From NCBI GenBank assembly GCA_900538905.1, contig UPZS01000004.1:1-64000 (forward strand): 64,000 nt of DNA. The letters run 5' to 3'. Shown here piece by piece: positions 27,140 to 35,271 of this stretch; positions within the stretch are counted from its first letter, which is position 1; each line of letters starts with the position of its first letter. The notes beneath the pieces are model-generated. The model ran no database searches. It had not been told where the DNA came from and saw only the letters and a program-made list of their open reading frames with translations. The position numbers were made by a program, and so were the translations under genes. Origin of the DNA: an uncultured Sutterella sp. Its GTDB lineage: Bacteria > Pseudomonadota > Gammaproteobacteria > Burkholderiales > Burkholderiaceae_F.

Positions 27140-28090
27140 ATGCATTTGCAAACGACAGTCAAAACGATCCTCTGTGGCCTGCTGTGTGCAGGTTGTGCCT
27201 GTGTATCCGCTCAGACGCTTCGCATCGCGACGTTACCCGCGGCCGACTCTATCGTGCTTGATGTAGCGGTCAATGAAGGACTCTTTAAGAAAGAAGGGCT
27301 TGATGTGCAGACTGTTCCCTTCAAGAGCGCTCTGGAAGTGGGTGCGGCCATGCGAGCCGGGCAGCTTGCCGGGCACTTCGGCGACCTGATGAATGTCTTT
27401 ACGCAAAACGAAACGGGCGCGGCTCAGGCTGTCGTGTTGACCACCACGCATACGACTCCGGCTCAGCGAGCTTTCGGCATGGTGGTTTCGCCTAAGTACG
27501 CCGACAAGATCAAATCTCTGAACGATCTGAAGGCCACGCCCACGGCGATGAGTGCCTCAACGATCATTGATTATTTGCTTACCCGAATGAAGGAAACGGC
27601 AGGCGTGAAATCCGATTCGCTCAAGAACGTGGAAGTGCGCCAGATTCCGATTCGTCTGCAAATGCTTTTGAGCGGACAGATTGAAACGGCGTTGTTGCCT
27701 GAACCGCTCGTGACGGTTGTGGAAAAGAAGGGCGGTCGCGTGATCTGGGACGATACGAAGCTCGATGAATCGCTCGCGGTCGTAGCCCTGCGTCAGCCCT
27801 ACCTTGATGATCGGACCGTGACGGCTTTTCGAAAGGCCGTGGCCGAAGCGGCACGCAAGATTGAGTCCGAACCTGAAAAGTATCGCGCGCTTATGGTGCA
27901 AAAACGTCTGATTCCGCAGCCGGTAGCTAAGGACTACAAGATGGTCCGTTTCTCGCTTTTCGGCCGTGAAGACGGCCTGCCGCCGCTTCCGACCGCCGAA
28001 GACGTCAAGCGTGTGGGACAATGGATGCTTCAGCGCGGCATGATCAAGAAAGTGCCGTCCTACGAGGAGGTTATCTACATTGAAAAATAA
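27140..28090 (+). CDS. ABC transporter substrate-binding protein (SsuA/NMT1-like)
   Basis: The 316-residue protein has a signal sequence ending near CVSA-QT; an earlier cysteine (LLCAGC) might instead be a lipid site. The mature part has the periplasmic-binding fold of the nitrate/sulfonate/taurine/THI5 class, starting LRIATLPAADSIVLDVAVNEG and FKKEGLDVQTVPF. These systems import sulfonates, nitrate or thiamine precursors; nothing visible fixes the substrate. Its last bases overlap the ATPase gene. An in-frame TTG at 27107 would precede the terminator's downstream edge and is less likely. Confidence 0.85.
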   Translation: MHLQTTVKTILCGLLCAGCACVSAQTLRIATLPAADSIVLDVAVNEGLFKKEGLDVQTVPFKSALEVGAAMRAGQLAGHFGDLMNVFTQNETGAAQAVVLTTTHTTPAQRAFGMVVSPKYADKIKSLNDLKATPTAMSASTIIDYLLTRMKETAGVKSDSLKNVEVRQIPIRLQMLLSGQIETALLPEPLVTVVEKKGGRVIWDDTKLDESLAVVALRQPYLDDRTVTAFRKAVAEAARKIESEPEKYRALMVQKRLIPQPVAKDYKMVRFSLFGREDGLPPLPTAEDVKRVGQWMLQRGMIKKVPSYEEVIYIEK

Positions 28091-28874
28091 GCGCGCGTTG
28101 TTTGCGCTCCAAGCAGAGAATTTGTCCGTGGGGCGCCGCGGACAAACTTTGCTTTCGGGCGTGAACTTCACTTTGCAGCCGGGTAGTTCTTTGGCTGTGA
28201 TTGGCGAGTCGGGCTGCGGCAAAACCACGTTGCTACAGACGCTTGCCGGGATTTTGCCTGCTGTGGCAGGAGACGTGGCGTGCCATAGCTCAGAGAGTGC
28301 CGGCAAACCCGTCAACGCGATCGTTTGGCAAAATCTTGCGCTTTTCCCGTGGCTTACAGTGGCAGGCAACCTGGCCTTGCCCCTCAAACTCAAAAAAGAA
28401 TCCAATATTGCCGAACGTGTGCGCGAAATGCTCTCCGAGCTGGAGCTCGAAGGACTCGAAAGACGTTTTCCTGCGGCGCTCTCTGGCGGTCAGCGGCAGC
28501 GCTTGGCTCTGGGGCGCGCGCTTATTGCCAAGCCCGATGTGCTTTTCATGGACGAACCGTTTTCGGCGCTTGATGCTGTCTTGCGCGAGCATCTGCAGCA
28601 TTTTTTAAAGCAGCTTCGAGAACGGCACCCCTGCACGATGGTTTTTGTAACCCACGATATCGGTGAAGCCGTTTATCTCGGCGAGTACATCATGCTTCTC
28701 GGGGCGCGCCCTTCACGCGTTGCTGCTTTTGGTGCCAACCCGAGCTTTACGGCTGACGCCGGCGTGGACGTGCGGGGCACGGACGCGTTTTACGCCGTAC
28801 AGCGCCGGTTGCATAACGCCGTTGCGGCGGTTCGTATCGGCAAAGAACTGCACTTAACCGACGGGACGTGGTGA
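28080..28874 (+). CDS. ABC transporter ATP-binding protein (SsuB/TauB-like)
   Basis: The 264-residue ATPase contains Walker A GESGCGKTT (about 42-50), the Q-loop in VWQNLALFPW, the signature LSGGQRQRLALGRAL, Walker B VLFMDEPFSALD and the H-loop FVTHDIGEA. The start is TTG at 28080, set by a strong Shine-Dalgarno GAGGAGG nine bases upstream. It overlaps the binding-protein gene by 11 bases and the permease by one base (TGATG), so all three are translated together. Confidence 0.93.
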   Translation: MKNKRALFALQAENLSVGRRGQTLLSGVNFTLQPGSSLAVIGESGCGKTTLLQTLAGILPAVAGDVACHSSESAGKPVNAIVWQNLALFPWLTVAGNLALPLKLKKESNIAERVREMLSELELEGLERRFPAALSGGQRQRLALGRALIAKPDVLFMDEPFSALDAVLREHLQHFLKQLRERHPCTMVFVTHDIGEAVYLGEYIMLLGARPSRVAAFGANPSFTADAGVDVRGTDAFYAVQRRLHNAVAAVRIGKELHLTDGTW

Positions 28875-29656
28875 TGAGAGATGGAACTTTTCAGAAAAGC
28901 GCATTGACTCTGCTGTTGCGCTACACGCTGGCTTTTCTTCTCATCGGTTTGTTGTGGGAAGCCGCTTCGCGCGCAGCCGGTGAATCGCTGCTGCCTTCGC
29001 CCGTCACAACAGCGCTTTTGTTTTTTCAGTCGCTCTCCGACCCTGTCTATATCGGACATCTGGTCGTGAGTCTTAAGCGCCTGATCTACGGCCTCACGGC
29101 GGGGGCTGTCCCCGCGCTTTTCCTGGGGCTTTTGCTCGGACACCTCAAAAAGGCCGATTGGCTGGGCGCTCCTCTGGTTTATACGACCTTTCCGCTTCCC
29201 AAGATCGTATTGTTGCCCGTGTTTTTTCTTTTCCTGGGGCTCGGTGATGCCTCCCGCGTTCTTCTGATTGCGCTCACGACGGGATACCAGATGATCGTGA
29301 TTGTGCGCGCGGCGGCTCTGTCCCTGGATCCTGTTTATGAGACGGCCATCACTTGCATGGGTGCCGGACGCTGGGATCGCATCCGTTATGTATATCTGCC
29401 CGCGGCTCTTCCGTCGTTTTTAACGAGCCTCAAGGTGGCCTGCGGCACGGCCGTTGCCGTACTGTTCCTCGCAGAAAGTTTTGCTACAACCACGGGCTTG
29501 GGTTTCCTCATCATGGACGCCTGGGGTGTGGGCGATACGCTTGCGATGTTTAACGGCATTCTTGGCATGAGCGTCATCGGGCTTCTTTTGTACGCGGCCG
29601 TGTGGCTCTCTGAGGTGGTGCTCACGCCCTGGTGCCGCGCTGTTCAGCTTCACTGA
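28874..29656 (+). CDS. ABC transporter permease (SsuC/TauC-like)
   Basis: The 260-residue inner-membrane protein has about six transmembrane segments and the EAA loop that docks the ATPase (ITCMGAGRWDRIRYVYLPAA). It completes a SsuABC-like importer with the two preceding genes. ATG 28874 overlaps the TGA of the ATPase gene; an upstream GTG would lie inside that gene. Its stop is only two bases before the scpA start. Confidence 0.92.
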   Translation: MRDGTFQKSALTLLLRYTLAFLLIGLLWEAASRAAGESLLPSPVTTALLFFQSLSDPVYIGHLVVSLKRLIYGLTAGAVPALFLGLLLGHLKKADWLGAPLVYTTFPLPKIVLLPVFFLFLGLGDASRVLLIALTTGYQMIVIVRAAALSLDPVYETAITCMGAGRWDRIRYVYLPAALPSFLTSLKVACGTAVAVLFLAESFATTTGLGFLIMDAWGVGDTLAMFNGILGMSVIGLLLYAAVWLSEVVLTPWCRAVQLH

Positions 29657-29658
29657 TC

Positions 29659-30585
29659 ATGACTGCGAACGCCGCGCAACCCAAGCAGCTCACGCTTGCC
29701 GATTTGATAGATGCCGGCAGCGGACAGGATTCGACGCCGCAAGCCATTGACGGCGTGGCGTTTGCGCGCCTCTACGGAGAGCCTCTTTTTAAAGTTCCGG
29801 AAGGGCTTTACATTCCGCCCGATGCGCTGCGAGTGTTTCTGGAAAGCTTCGAAGGTCCACTCGATCTTTTGCTTTATCTCATTCGCAGGCAGAAGTTCGA
29901 CATCATGCAGATTCCGATGGCGATCGTTACGGAACAGTACATGAGTTATGTGGAGTTGATCCGCGAAAGCAATCTGGAGCTTGCGGCCGATTATCTTGCG
30001 ATGGCGGCGCATCTTATGCAAATCAAGAGCCAATTGCTTCTGCCCGTGACGCATGCGGATACGGGCGAAGAGGTGGCCGATCCTCAGGCCGAACTCGCTC
30101 GCCGCCTGCTGGAGTACGAAAAGATGAAAATGGCCGCAGCTGAGATAGATCGTGTTCCGCGAAACGGTCGTGATTTTTTGCGTGCGTATGTCCTGATTGA
30201 ACAGACTCAGATCAAGCTTTTGCCGGAAGTTTGCGCCGACGATTTGAAGCTTGCCTGGGACGGGATTTTGCGCGAAGCCAATCTCAAGGGACATCACAAG
30301 GTTTCGCGTCAGGAACTGTCTGTGCGCGAATTCATGAGCGCGATTTTGAAGCGGCTGTCCTCGCAGCGCTTTGTGGAATTTCAGGATCTCTTTGAGCCTG
30401 AGGCGGGGCGATCCGTGTGCATCGTCAACTATCTCGCGCTTTTGGAACTTGCCAAGGAAGGGCTCATTCGCATTACGCAGGCCGCTCCTTTTGCGCCGAT
30501 CTATGTTTGTGCGGCGCCGTTGCGCTCTACCGACGAAACTCAGGATCTCTTCAGTGCCAGCGTTCCAACAGAGTCAGTGGTTTGA
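29659..30585 (+). CDS. scpA: Segregation and condensation protein A
   Basis: The 308-residue kleisin joins SMC and ScpB in the condensin-like complex that organises the replicated chromosome. Conserved N-terminal FEGPLDLLLYLIRRQKFDIM (about 64-83), then AADYLAMAAHLMQIKSQLLL, and a C-terminal winged-helix region (FLALLELAKEGLIRI-like, VNYLALLELAKEG) are visible. It follows the ABC permease by two bases although the functions are unrelated. No scpB is seen next to it. The residues before FEGPLD are longer than in many ScpA proteins. Confidence 0.93.
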   Translation: MTANAAQPKQLTLADLIDAGSGQDSTPQAIDGVAFARLYGEPLFKVPEGLYIPPDALRVFLESFEGPLDLLLYLIRRQKFDIMQIPMAIVTEQYMSYVELIRESNLELAADYLAMAAHLMQIKSQLLLPVTHADTGEEVADPQAELARRLLEYEKMKMAAAEIDRVPRNGRDFLRAYVLIEQTQIKLLPEVCADDLKLAWDGILREANLKGHHKVSRQELSVREFMSAILKRLSSQRFVEFQDLFEPEAGRSVCIVNYLALLELAKEGLIRITQAAPFAPIYVCAAPLRSTDETQDLFSASVPTESVV

Positions 30586-30625
30586 ACGCGCGACTGATAA
30601 GCGTAATCTCGATGCGGCGCATAGC

Positions 30626-30651
30626 GTGCCGATCGGCACACCTGAGGTGTG
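30626..30651. repeat. Two overlapping perfect palindromes between convergent genes
   Basis: GTGCCGATCGGCAC (30626-30639) is a perfect 14-bp palindrome. It overlaps CACACCTGAGGTGTG (30637-30651), a perfect dyad about one central base. They lie between the ends of scpA and the PAP2 gene. No T run follows, so a plain Rho-independent terminator is not obvious. Confidence 0.6.
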
Positions 30652-30700
30652 ATACGCGGTAAAAGAGACGTTCCAGAGGAGGCTCTCAACACATCGCAAT

Positions 30701-31258
30701 TTACGGATTGCTCGCACGGAATTGAATGGCGTTCGGGCGCAGGCGATGCGGTGCGAATACCGATTTTGTGAACGCGACGGCAGCTGCGGCCGCAAGGGTG
30801 CCGACCAAAATGCCAACGGCAACGTCACTGGGCCAATGTACGAAGAGGAACATCCGAGACCATGCGATGAGCACGGCAAGCGTCAGGAGACTCAACCCCC
30901 ACTTGGGATGAAAGGCGCTAAAAGCTATGGCGGCGGCAAAGGAGGCCGTGGTGTGTCCCGAGGGGAAGGACGGATCGACAGGGCAGGCAAGCAACAGATT
31001 TTCCAGGTGCAGTTCGCAGGGGCGAAGGCGATCGATCATGGGCTTTAACAGCACGTTGCAGATCAGAAATCCCGAAAAAAGTGCAATACCGATGGTGCAG
31101 CCCACACGGCGGAAACCGGGAAAGCAGACCAAAAAGAGGCCGAGCGCGATCCAGACGAGTCCCGCGTCTCCCAAATGCGTCACGGTTTGCCAGAAAACGA
31201 GAGCATCTTCGCCGCCATAGGTTTCGCGGATGTTGCGCAAAATCTCAACTTCAAACAT
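30701..31258 (-). CDS. PAP2-family phosphatase (undecaprenyl-diphosphatase-like)
   Basis: The 185-residue membrane protein carries the three phosphatase motifs: KPMIDRLRP (K-x6-RP), PSFPSGHT (PSGH) and SRMFLFVHWPSDV (SR-x5-H-x3-D). About five hydrophobic segments surround them. Related proteins (BcrC, PgpB) dephosphorylate undecaprenyl pyrophosphate or other lipid phosphates at the periplasmic face. The exact lipid is not determinable. It converges with scpA. Confidence 0.88.
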   Translation of the reverse strand: MFEVEILRNIRETYGGEDALVFWQTVTHLGDAGLVWIALGLFLVCFPGFRRVGCTIGIALFSGFLICNVLLKPMIDRLRPCELHLENLLLACPVDPSFPSGHTTASFAAAIAFSAFHPKWGLSLLTLAVLIAWSRMFLFVHWPSDVAVGILVGTLAAAAAVAFTKSVFAPHRLRPNAIQFRASNP

Positions 31259-31384
31259 AGAGAAAAGAGAAGCCTTTCAAGACGCCTGCATGCTATGAGC
31301 TCAGACATTGCCCGGACTTAGAGTCGGCGGATTTCGATACAATTTGAGCGTTTTTGCAAAGAGACAGTTGAGGACAGCGAACGC

Positions 31385-31684
31385 ATGGCGAGTAAATACG
31401 CGGCGCAATACATTGAGCGCGCCAAAAGGGATGTGAAGAACTTTGAGCAGGCCTGCCGTGTGTTGCGGTTCGATCCAGAGAAAGAGTCCGATTTTGACGC
31501 GATTGTGACGGCACTTGCGGGTATCGGGCAGTTCGGCACGATTCGCTTGGCTCGTCGTTTCCCGTTTGTGACCGACGAAGAGCAATTTTTAATGGTTGCC
31601 GACGTGGGGCTGCATTTTTATTGGATGACGCTTGATTTTTGGCAGGAAATTCGCCAAAAAGAAGGCGCGGCGCAGATTTTCTGA
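31385..31684 (+). CDS. Conserved-looking 99-aa protein of unknown function
   Basis: I do not recognise this family. The protein is soluble, with a basic helical start (YIERAKRDVKNFEQACRVLR), an acidic middle (FDPEKESDFDAIVTAL) and an aromatic C-terminus (LHFYWMTLDFWQEI). There is no signal peptide and no cysteine pair beyond one Cys. A GAGGA Shine-Dalgarno lies 10 bases before the ATG, a TACAAT box about 40 bases upstream, and a small hairpin with TTTA after it, so it looks like a real single-gene unit. Confidence 0.65.
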   Translation: MASKYAAQYIERAKRDVKNFEQACRVLRFDPEKESDFDAIVTALAGIGQFGTIRLARRFPFVTDEEQFLMVADVGLHFYWMTLDFWQEIRQKEGAAQIF

Positions 31685-31705
31685 AATACGGACTGCGCCG
31701 CACGT

Positions 31706-31722
31706 AAGCCGCAAGGCTTTTA
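31706..31722. terminator. Small hairpin between the 99-aa gene and yicC
   Basis: AAGCC-GCAA-GGCTT followed by TTATT on the plus strand, with a GCAA tetraloop. The genes converge here. The stem is only five pairs. Confidence 0.4.
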
Positions 31723-32619
31723 TTCGATGTTTTGCAGTTGCTCGCGCATCTGGTCAATACAAAGCTTGAGTGCAACGGCCGCATCGGTCATTTCGATGGC
31801 GGCCGATTTGCTGCCGAGCGTGTTGGCCTCGCGGTTCATTTCCTGCGTCACGAAATCCAGACGACGGCCGGCCGCTCCGCCTTCCTTGAGAATGCGACGT
31901 ACTTCCGCTACGTGTGTTCGCAAGCGATTGATTTCTTCGGTCACATCCATTTTTAGTGCATAAAACGTTACTTCCTGACGAATGCGGTCGGATACTTCTT
32001 CCCGACTGATGGAACCTGCGCCGGAAAGCACTGTTCCCAAGGCCTCCTGAAGACGCTGCTCAAGCTTTTCCTTGAGGTTGCGATGAATGTCGGGGATGCG
32101 TTCGGCCACAGCGGCCACAACTTCTTCAATGGTGTCGCAGTTTTTCGAGAGGATAGCTGCAAGCGCAGCGCCTTCGCGTTCACGCGAAGCGTTGAAGGCT
32201 TCGAGCGCGTTGCCAACAACAACGGCAACGGCAGCATTTAGCGCATCCTGGTCGACCTCGGGTGTGGTGAGAATGCCCGGCATCTGCAGAATGTCATACA
32301 CCGACATCGGCGTTGCCGTTGGCGTGAGTTTGAGTACTTCCTGCTGCAGAGCGAGAACGTTGGTTAAGGCGTTTGCATTAATGCCAGAGCTCGACGTGTC
32401 GGCGAGCTTGAGGCTTGCGCGGCACTCTAACTTGCCGCGCTTGACGGCCGACGAGATCACCTCGCGCACCATAGGTTCGGTGGCACGGAATTCATCGCTT
32501 AAACGAAGCGTGAGATCAAGAAAACGCGAGTTGACGCCTCGAAGTTCGACGGTCATAAAACCGAGCGGCGTTTGGCCTTGCGCGGTCGCAAAGCCTGTCA
32601 TGGATCGAATGCCGGACAT
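31720..32619 (-). CDS. yicC: YicC-family endoribonuclease
   Basis: The 299-residue protein begins with the hallmark IRSMTGFA and continues with VELRGVNSRFLDLTLRLSDE in the YicC-like N-terminal domain. The DUF1732 C-terminal domain shows KMDVTEEINRLRTHVAEVRR and GRRLDFVTQEMNREANTLGSK. E. coli YicC is reported as an RNase that cleaves small RNAs such as RyhB. Start 32619 is chosen because conserved sequence begins there; upstream codons look like promoter DNA. It diverges from rph, as in many proteobacteria. Confidence 0.93.
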   Translation of the reverse strand: MSGIRSMTGFATAQGQTPLGFMTVELRGVNSRFLDLTLRLSDEFRATEPMVREVISSAVKRGKLECRASLKLADTSSSGINANALTNVLALQQEVLKLTPTATPMSVYDILQMPGILTTPEVDQDALNAAVAVVVGNALEAFNASREREGAALAAILSKNCDTIEEVVAAVAERIPDIHRNLKEKLEQRLQEALGTVLSGAGSISREEVSDRIRQEVTFYALKMDVTEEINRLRTHVAEVRRILKEGGAAGRRLDFVTQEMNREANTLGSKSAAIEMTDAAVALKLCIDQMREQLQNIE

Positions 32620-32771
32620 AACGGAAAGGAAGACAAGGACGGTTGCAAAAAAGTAGGCTGTCAGATTCGGCCTGCGAAGGCCCAATTGTAGACGCTCACC
32701 TTAGAATGCTGAATGCGGTTGCGCACAGCAAAAAGCGCAACAGGAATTTTTGTTCGAAAGAAAGGAAAAAC

Positions 32772-33494
32772 ATGACGCAGCGACACGACGGACGCGCCAA
32801 CGATGAGATGCGTTCCATTCAGTTTGAACGAGGTTTTACCTGCCATGCCGAAGGCAGCGTGCTGGTATCGGTCGGACGGACGAAGGTGCTGTGTACGGCA
32901 AGCGTCTCGCCGACCGTGCCGAAATTTCTCAACGATAAGAACGAGGGGTGGGTAACGGCTGAGTACGGTCTGTTGCCGCGTTCGACCGGCACGCGTACCG
33001 ATCGCGAAGCGGCCCGCGGCAAACAAAGCGGACGCACGCAGGAAATCCAGCGTTTGATTGGCCGCAGTCTTCGCGGCGTTGTGGATCGCATCAAGCTCGG
33101 TCGCCATACGATCACGCTTGATTGCGACGTACTGCAGGCCGACGGCGGAACCCGCTGCGCGTCAATCACGGGGGCTTACGTGGCTTTGGTTGATGCCGTC
33201 AACTTCATGCTTGAAAAGGGGATGATCGAAGAAAATCCGATCAAGGAAGCCGTCTGCGCCATCAGCGTCGGCATGACGGATGCCGGTCCTGTGCTCGACT
33301 TGGATTACGAAGAAGACAGCACGAGTGAAACGGACATGAATGTGGTGATGACCTCAAGCGGTCGCTATATCGAACTGCAGGGCACGGCCGAAGGGGTACC
33401 TTTTAGTGCCGAGGATTTGACGGCGATGCTTGTGCTTGCCAGGAAAGGCTGCGAAGAAATTTTGGCTGCTCAGAAAAAAGCGCTTGCCGCGTAA
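32772..33494 (+). CDS. rph: Ribonuclease PH
   Basis: The 240-residue phosphorolytic 3'-exoribonuclease trims tRNA precursors. Family blocks: [19 protein letters not shown] at the start, [33 protein letters not shown] and [20 protein letters not shown]. The ATG at 32772 has AAAGGA upstream; the longer open frame has no conserved content. It heads a compact run rph-rdgB-hemW-mltA. Confidence 0.97.
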   Translation: MTQRHDGRANDEMRSIQFERGFTCHAEGSVLVSVGRTKVLCTASVSPTVPKFLNDKNEGWVTAEYGLLPRSTGTRTDREAARGKQSGRTQEIQRLIGRSLRGVVDRIKLGRHTITLDCDVLQADGGTRCASITGAYVALVDAVNFMLEKGMIEENPIKEAVCAISVGMTDAGPVLDLDYEEDSTSETDMNVVMTSSGRYIELQGTAEGVPFSAEDLTAMLVLARKGCEEILAAQKKALAA

Positions 33495-33514
33495 CAATGC
33501 AATGGAGGCAAAAA

Positions 33515-34114
33515 GTGAAGTTGGTTTTGGCTTCGGATAACAAAGGCAAGCTGCGCGAGTTCGGTGCGCTTTTTGCAGATCACGGCATTGAAGTGGTTTC
33601 ACAGGGCTCGCTTGGCGTCACCCCCTGCGAAGAGCCATACGGTACTTTTCTGGAAAATGCCCTGGCCAAAGCGCGCAACGCTGCCAAAGCTACGGGACTT
33701 GCGGCAATGGCCGACGATTCGGGCATCACGGCACATGCTCTGGTGACGGAACCTGGCGTGCATTCGGCGCGTTACAGCGGAGAAAAAAGCAACGATGCGG
33801 CCAACAACGCGAAGCTCGTAGAGCGCTTGTCTGCCTTTGAGGATAAGAGCGCGCACTACACCTGTGTACTTGTGGCAGTGCGCTCTCACGATGATCCCGA
33901 TCCGATTGTTTGCGAAGGCTGCTGGTACGGCGAAATTGTCGCGACTCCCAAGGGAGACGGTGGTTTCGGGTACGACCCGCATTTTTATTTGCCTGAGAAG
34001 GGTTGCACGGCGGCGGAACTTTCAGCCGAAGAAAAGAATCAGCTGAGTCACCGGGGCAAAGCCATGCGTCTGCTGTTGACCGAAATGCAGGAGCGTTGGG
34101 GTGTCGGTCGCTGA
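33515..34114 (+). CDS. rdgB: XTP/dITP diphosphatase (HAM1/RdgB)
   Basis: The 199-residue nucleotide-pool cleaner hydrolyses ITP, XTP and their deoxy forms. LVLASDNKGKLREF opens the protein, ADDSGITAHAL forms the metal site and GGFGYDPHFYLPEKGCTAAEL the substrate loop. The start is GTG at 33515, set by the Shine-Dalgarno TGGAGG six bases upstream; the in-frame ATG at 33497 lies upstream of that signal and lacks its own. Its end overlaps hemW by 14 bases. Confidence 0.95.
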   Translation: MKLVLASDNKGKLREFGALFADHGIEVVSQGSLGVTPCEEPYGTFLENALAKARNAAKATGLAAMADDSGITAHALVTEPGVHSARYSGEKSNDAANNAKLVERLSAFEDKSAHYTCVLVAVRSHDDPDPIVCEGCWYGEIVATPKGDGGFGYDPHFYLPEKGCTAAELSAEEKNQLSHRGKAMRLLLTEMQERWGVGR

Positions 34115-35258
34115 TAAACCCATAGCGCTTTACGTGCATTGGCCGTGGTGCGTGCGCAAGTGCCCTTATTGCGACTTCAATTCGCACGCAATCGGAGCGG
34201 GCGTTGACGAGGCGGGCTATATTCAAGCGCTTTTGCAAGATGTGGATGCAGCTGTGGAGCTCGCCGGTCGCCGACCGGTTTCAAGTGTCTTTTTCGGAGG
34301 CGGAACGCCGAGTTTGATGTCGGTGCAGGGGTTTGAAACCCTGATGACAGGTTTGCGCAAGCGACTTTTGTTTGCCGAGGATGCTGAAATTACTTTGGAG
34401 GCCAACCCTGGAACACACGAAGCTGCACGATTTGCCGGTTACGTGGCAAATGGCGTCAATCGTTTTTCCATTGGCGTTCAGAGCTTTGACGATGAACGGC
34501 TCAAGGCGCTCGGCCGTATTCACAATCGCAGGCAGGCTCTGGAAGCAGTCGAAACGGCGTTGACTTTGGTCGACAATCTCAATTTGGACGTGATGTACGC
34601 CTTGCCCGGTCAGTCTCTTGAAGGTGCCGCGCAGGACGCCCTCACGGCGGTGAAGAGCGGCGCCACGCATCTTTCTTTCTATGAACTGACCATTGAAGAG
34701 GGAACGGCTTTTTACAAGCGCGAGCCCGCGGGGCTACCCGATGGCGATACGGCTGCCGAAATGGGTGAGATTGTGGGCTCGATTCTTGCCGAAGCCGGTT
34801 TCGAGCATTATGAAGTGTCGGGCTACGCCAAGCCCGGTCGCCGTTGTCGACACAATCTTAATTATTGGACATTCGGTGACTACATCGGCGTTGGTGCCGG
34901 AGCGCATGGAAAAATTACGACCCAAGGCGGCATACTTCGCACCGAACGGCGTGCCAATCCGTTGCTGTACATGGATGATGCGGTCAACGGCAGGTTTGCT
35001 TCGCAGTTGAGTTTTGTGCTTGCCGAGTCGCTGCCTTTTGAATTTATGCTCAACGTTTTGCGTCTCTACGACGGGGTTCCCGTGACGCTCTGGGAAGCAA
35101 CCACAGGCTTGCCCTATGAGGTGATCGGAAAGAAGGTTGAGGCGCTGAGAAGCGAAGGACTTCTAGCAAACGACCAGAGGCGGCTTGTGTGTACGGAACT
35201 CGGACGCAATTGGCTCAGCACGGTGCAGGAGCGTTTCCTGCCCGATAACGAAATCTGA
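34101..35258 (+). CDS. hemW: Radical SAM heme chaperone HemW
   Basis: This 385-residue protein resembles oxygen-independent coproporphyrinogen oxidase but is of the HemW type, which binds and delivers haem. The [4Fe-4S] cluster motif is C17-x3-C21-x2-C24 (CVRKCPYC). FFGGGTPSLM follows, and RHNLNYWTFGDYIGVGAGAHG is the HNxxYW block characteristic of HemW. The start is GTG with AGGAG seven bases upstream, inside the end of rdgB. Confidence 0.94.
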   Translation: MSVADKPIALYVHWPWCVRKCPYCDFNSHAIGAGVDEAGYIQALLQDVDAAVELAGRRPVSSVFFGGGTPSLMSVQGFETLMTGLRKRLLFAEDAEITLEANPGTHEAARFAGYVANGVNRFSIGVQSFDDERLKALGRIHNRRQALEAVETALTLVDNLNLDVMYALPGQSLEGAAQDALTAVKSGATHLSFYELTIEEGTAFYKREPAGLPDGDTAAEMGEIVGSILAEAGFEHYEVSGYAKPGRRCRHNLNYWTFGDYIGVGAGAHGKITTQGGILRTERRANPLLYMDDAVNGRFASQLSFVLAESLPFEFMLNVLRLYDGVPVTLWEATTGLPYEVIGKKVEALRSEGLLANDQRRLVCTELGRNWLSTVQERFLPDNEI

Positions 35259-35271
35259 AGGAATGCTCCTT

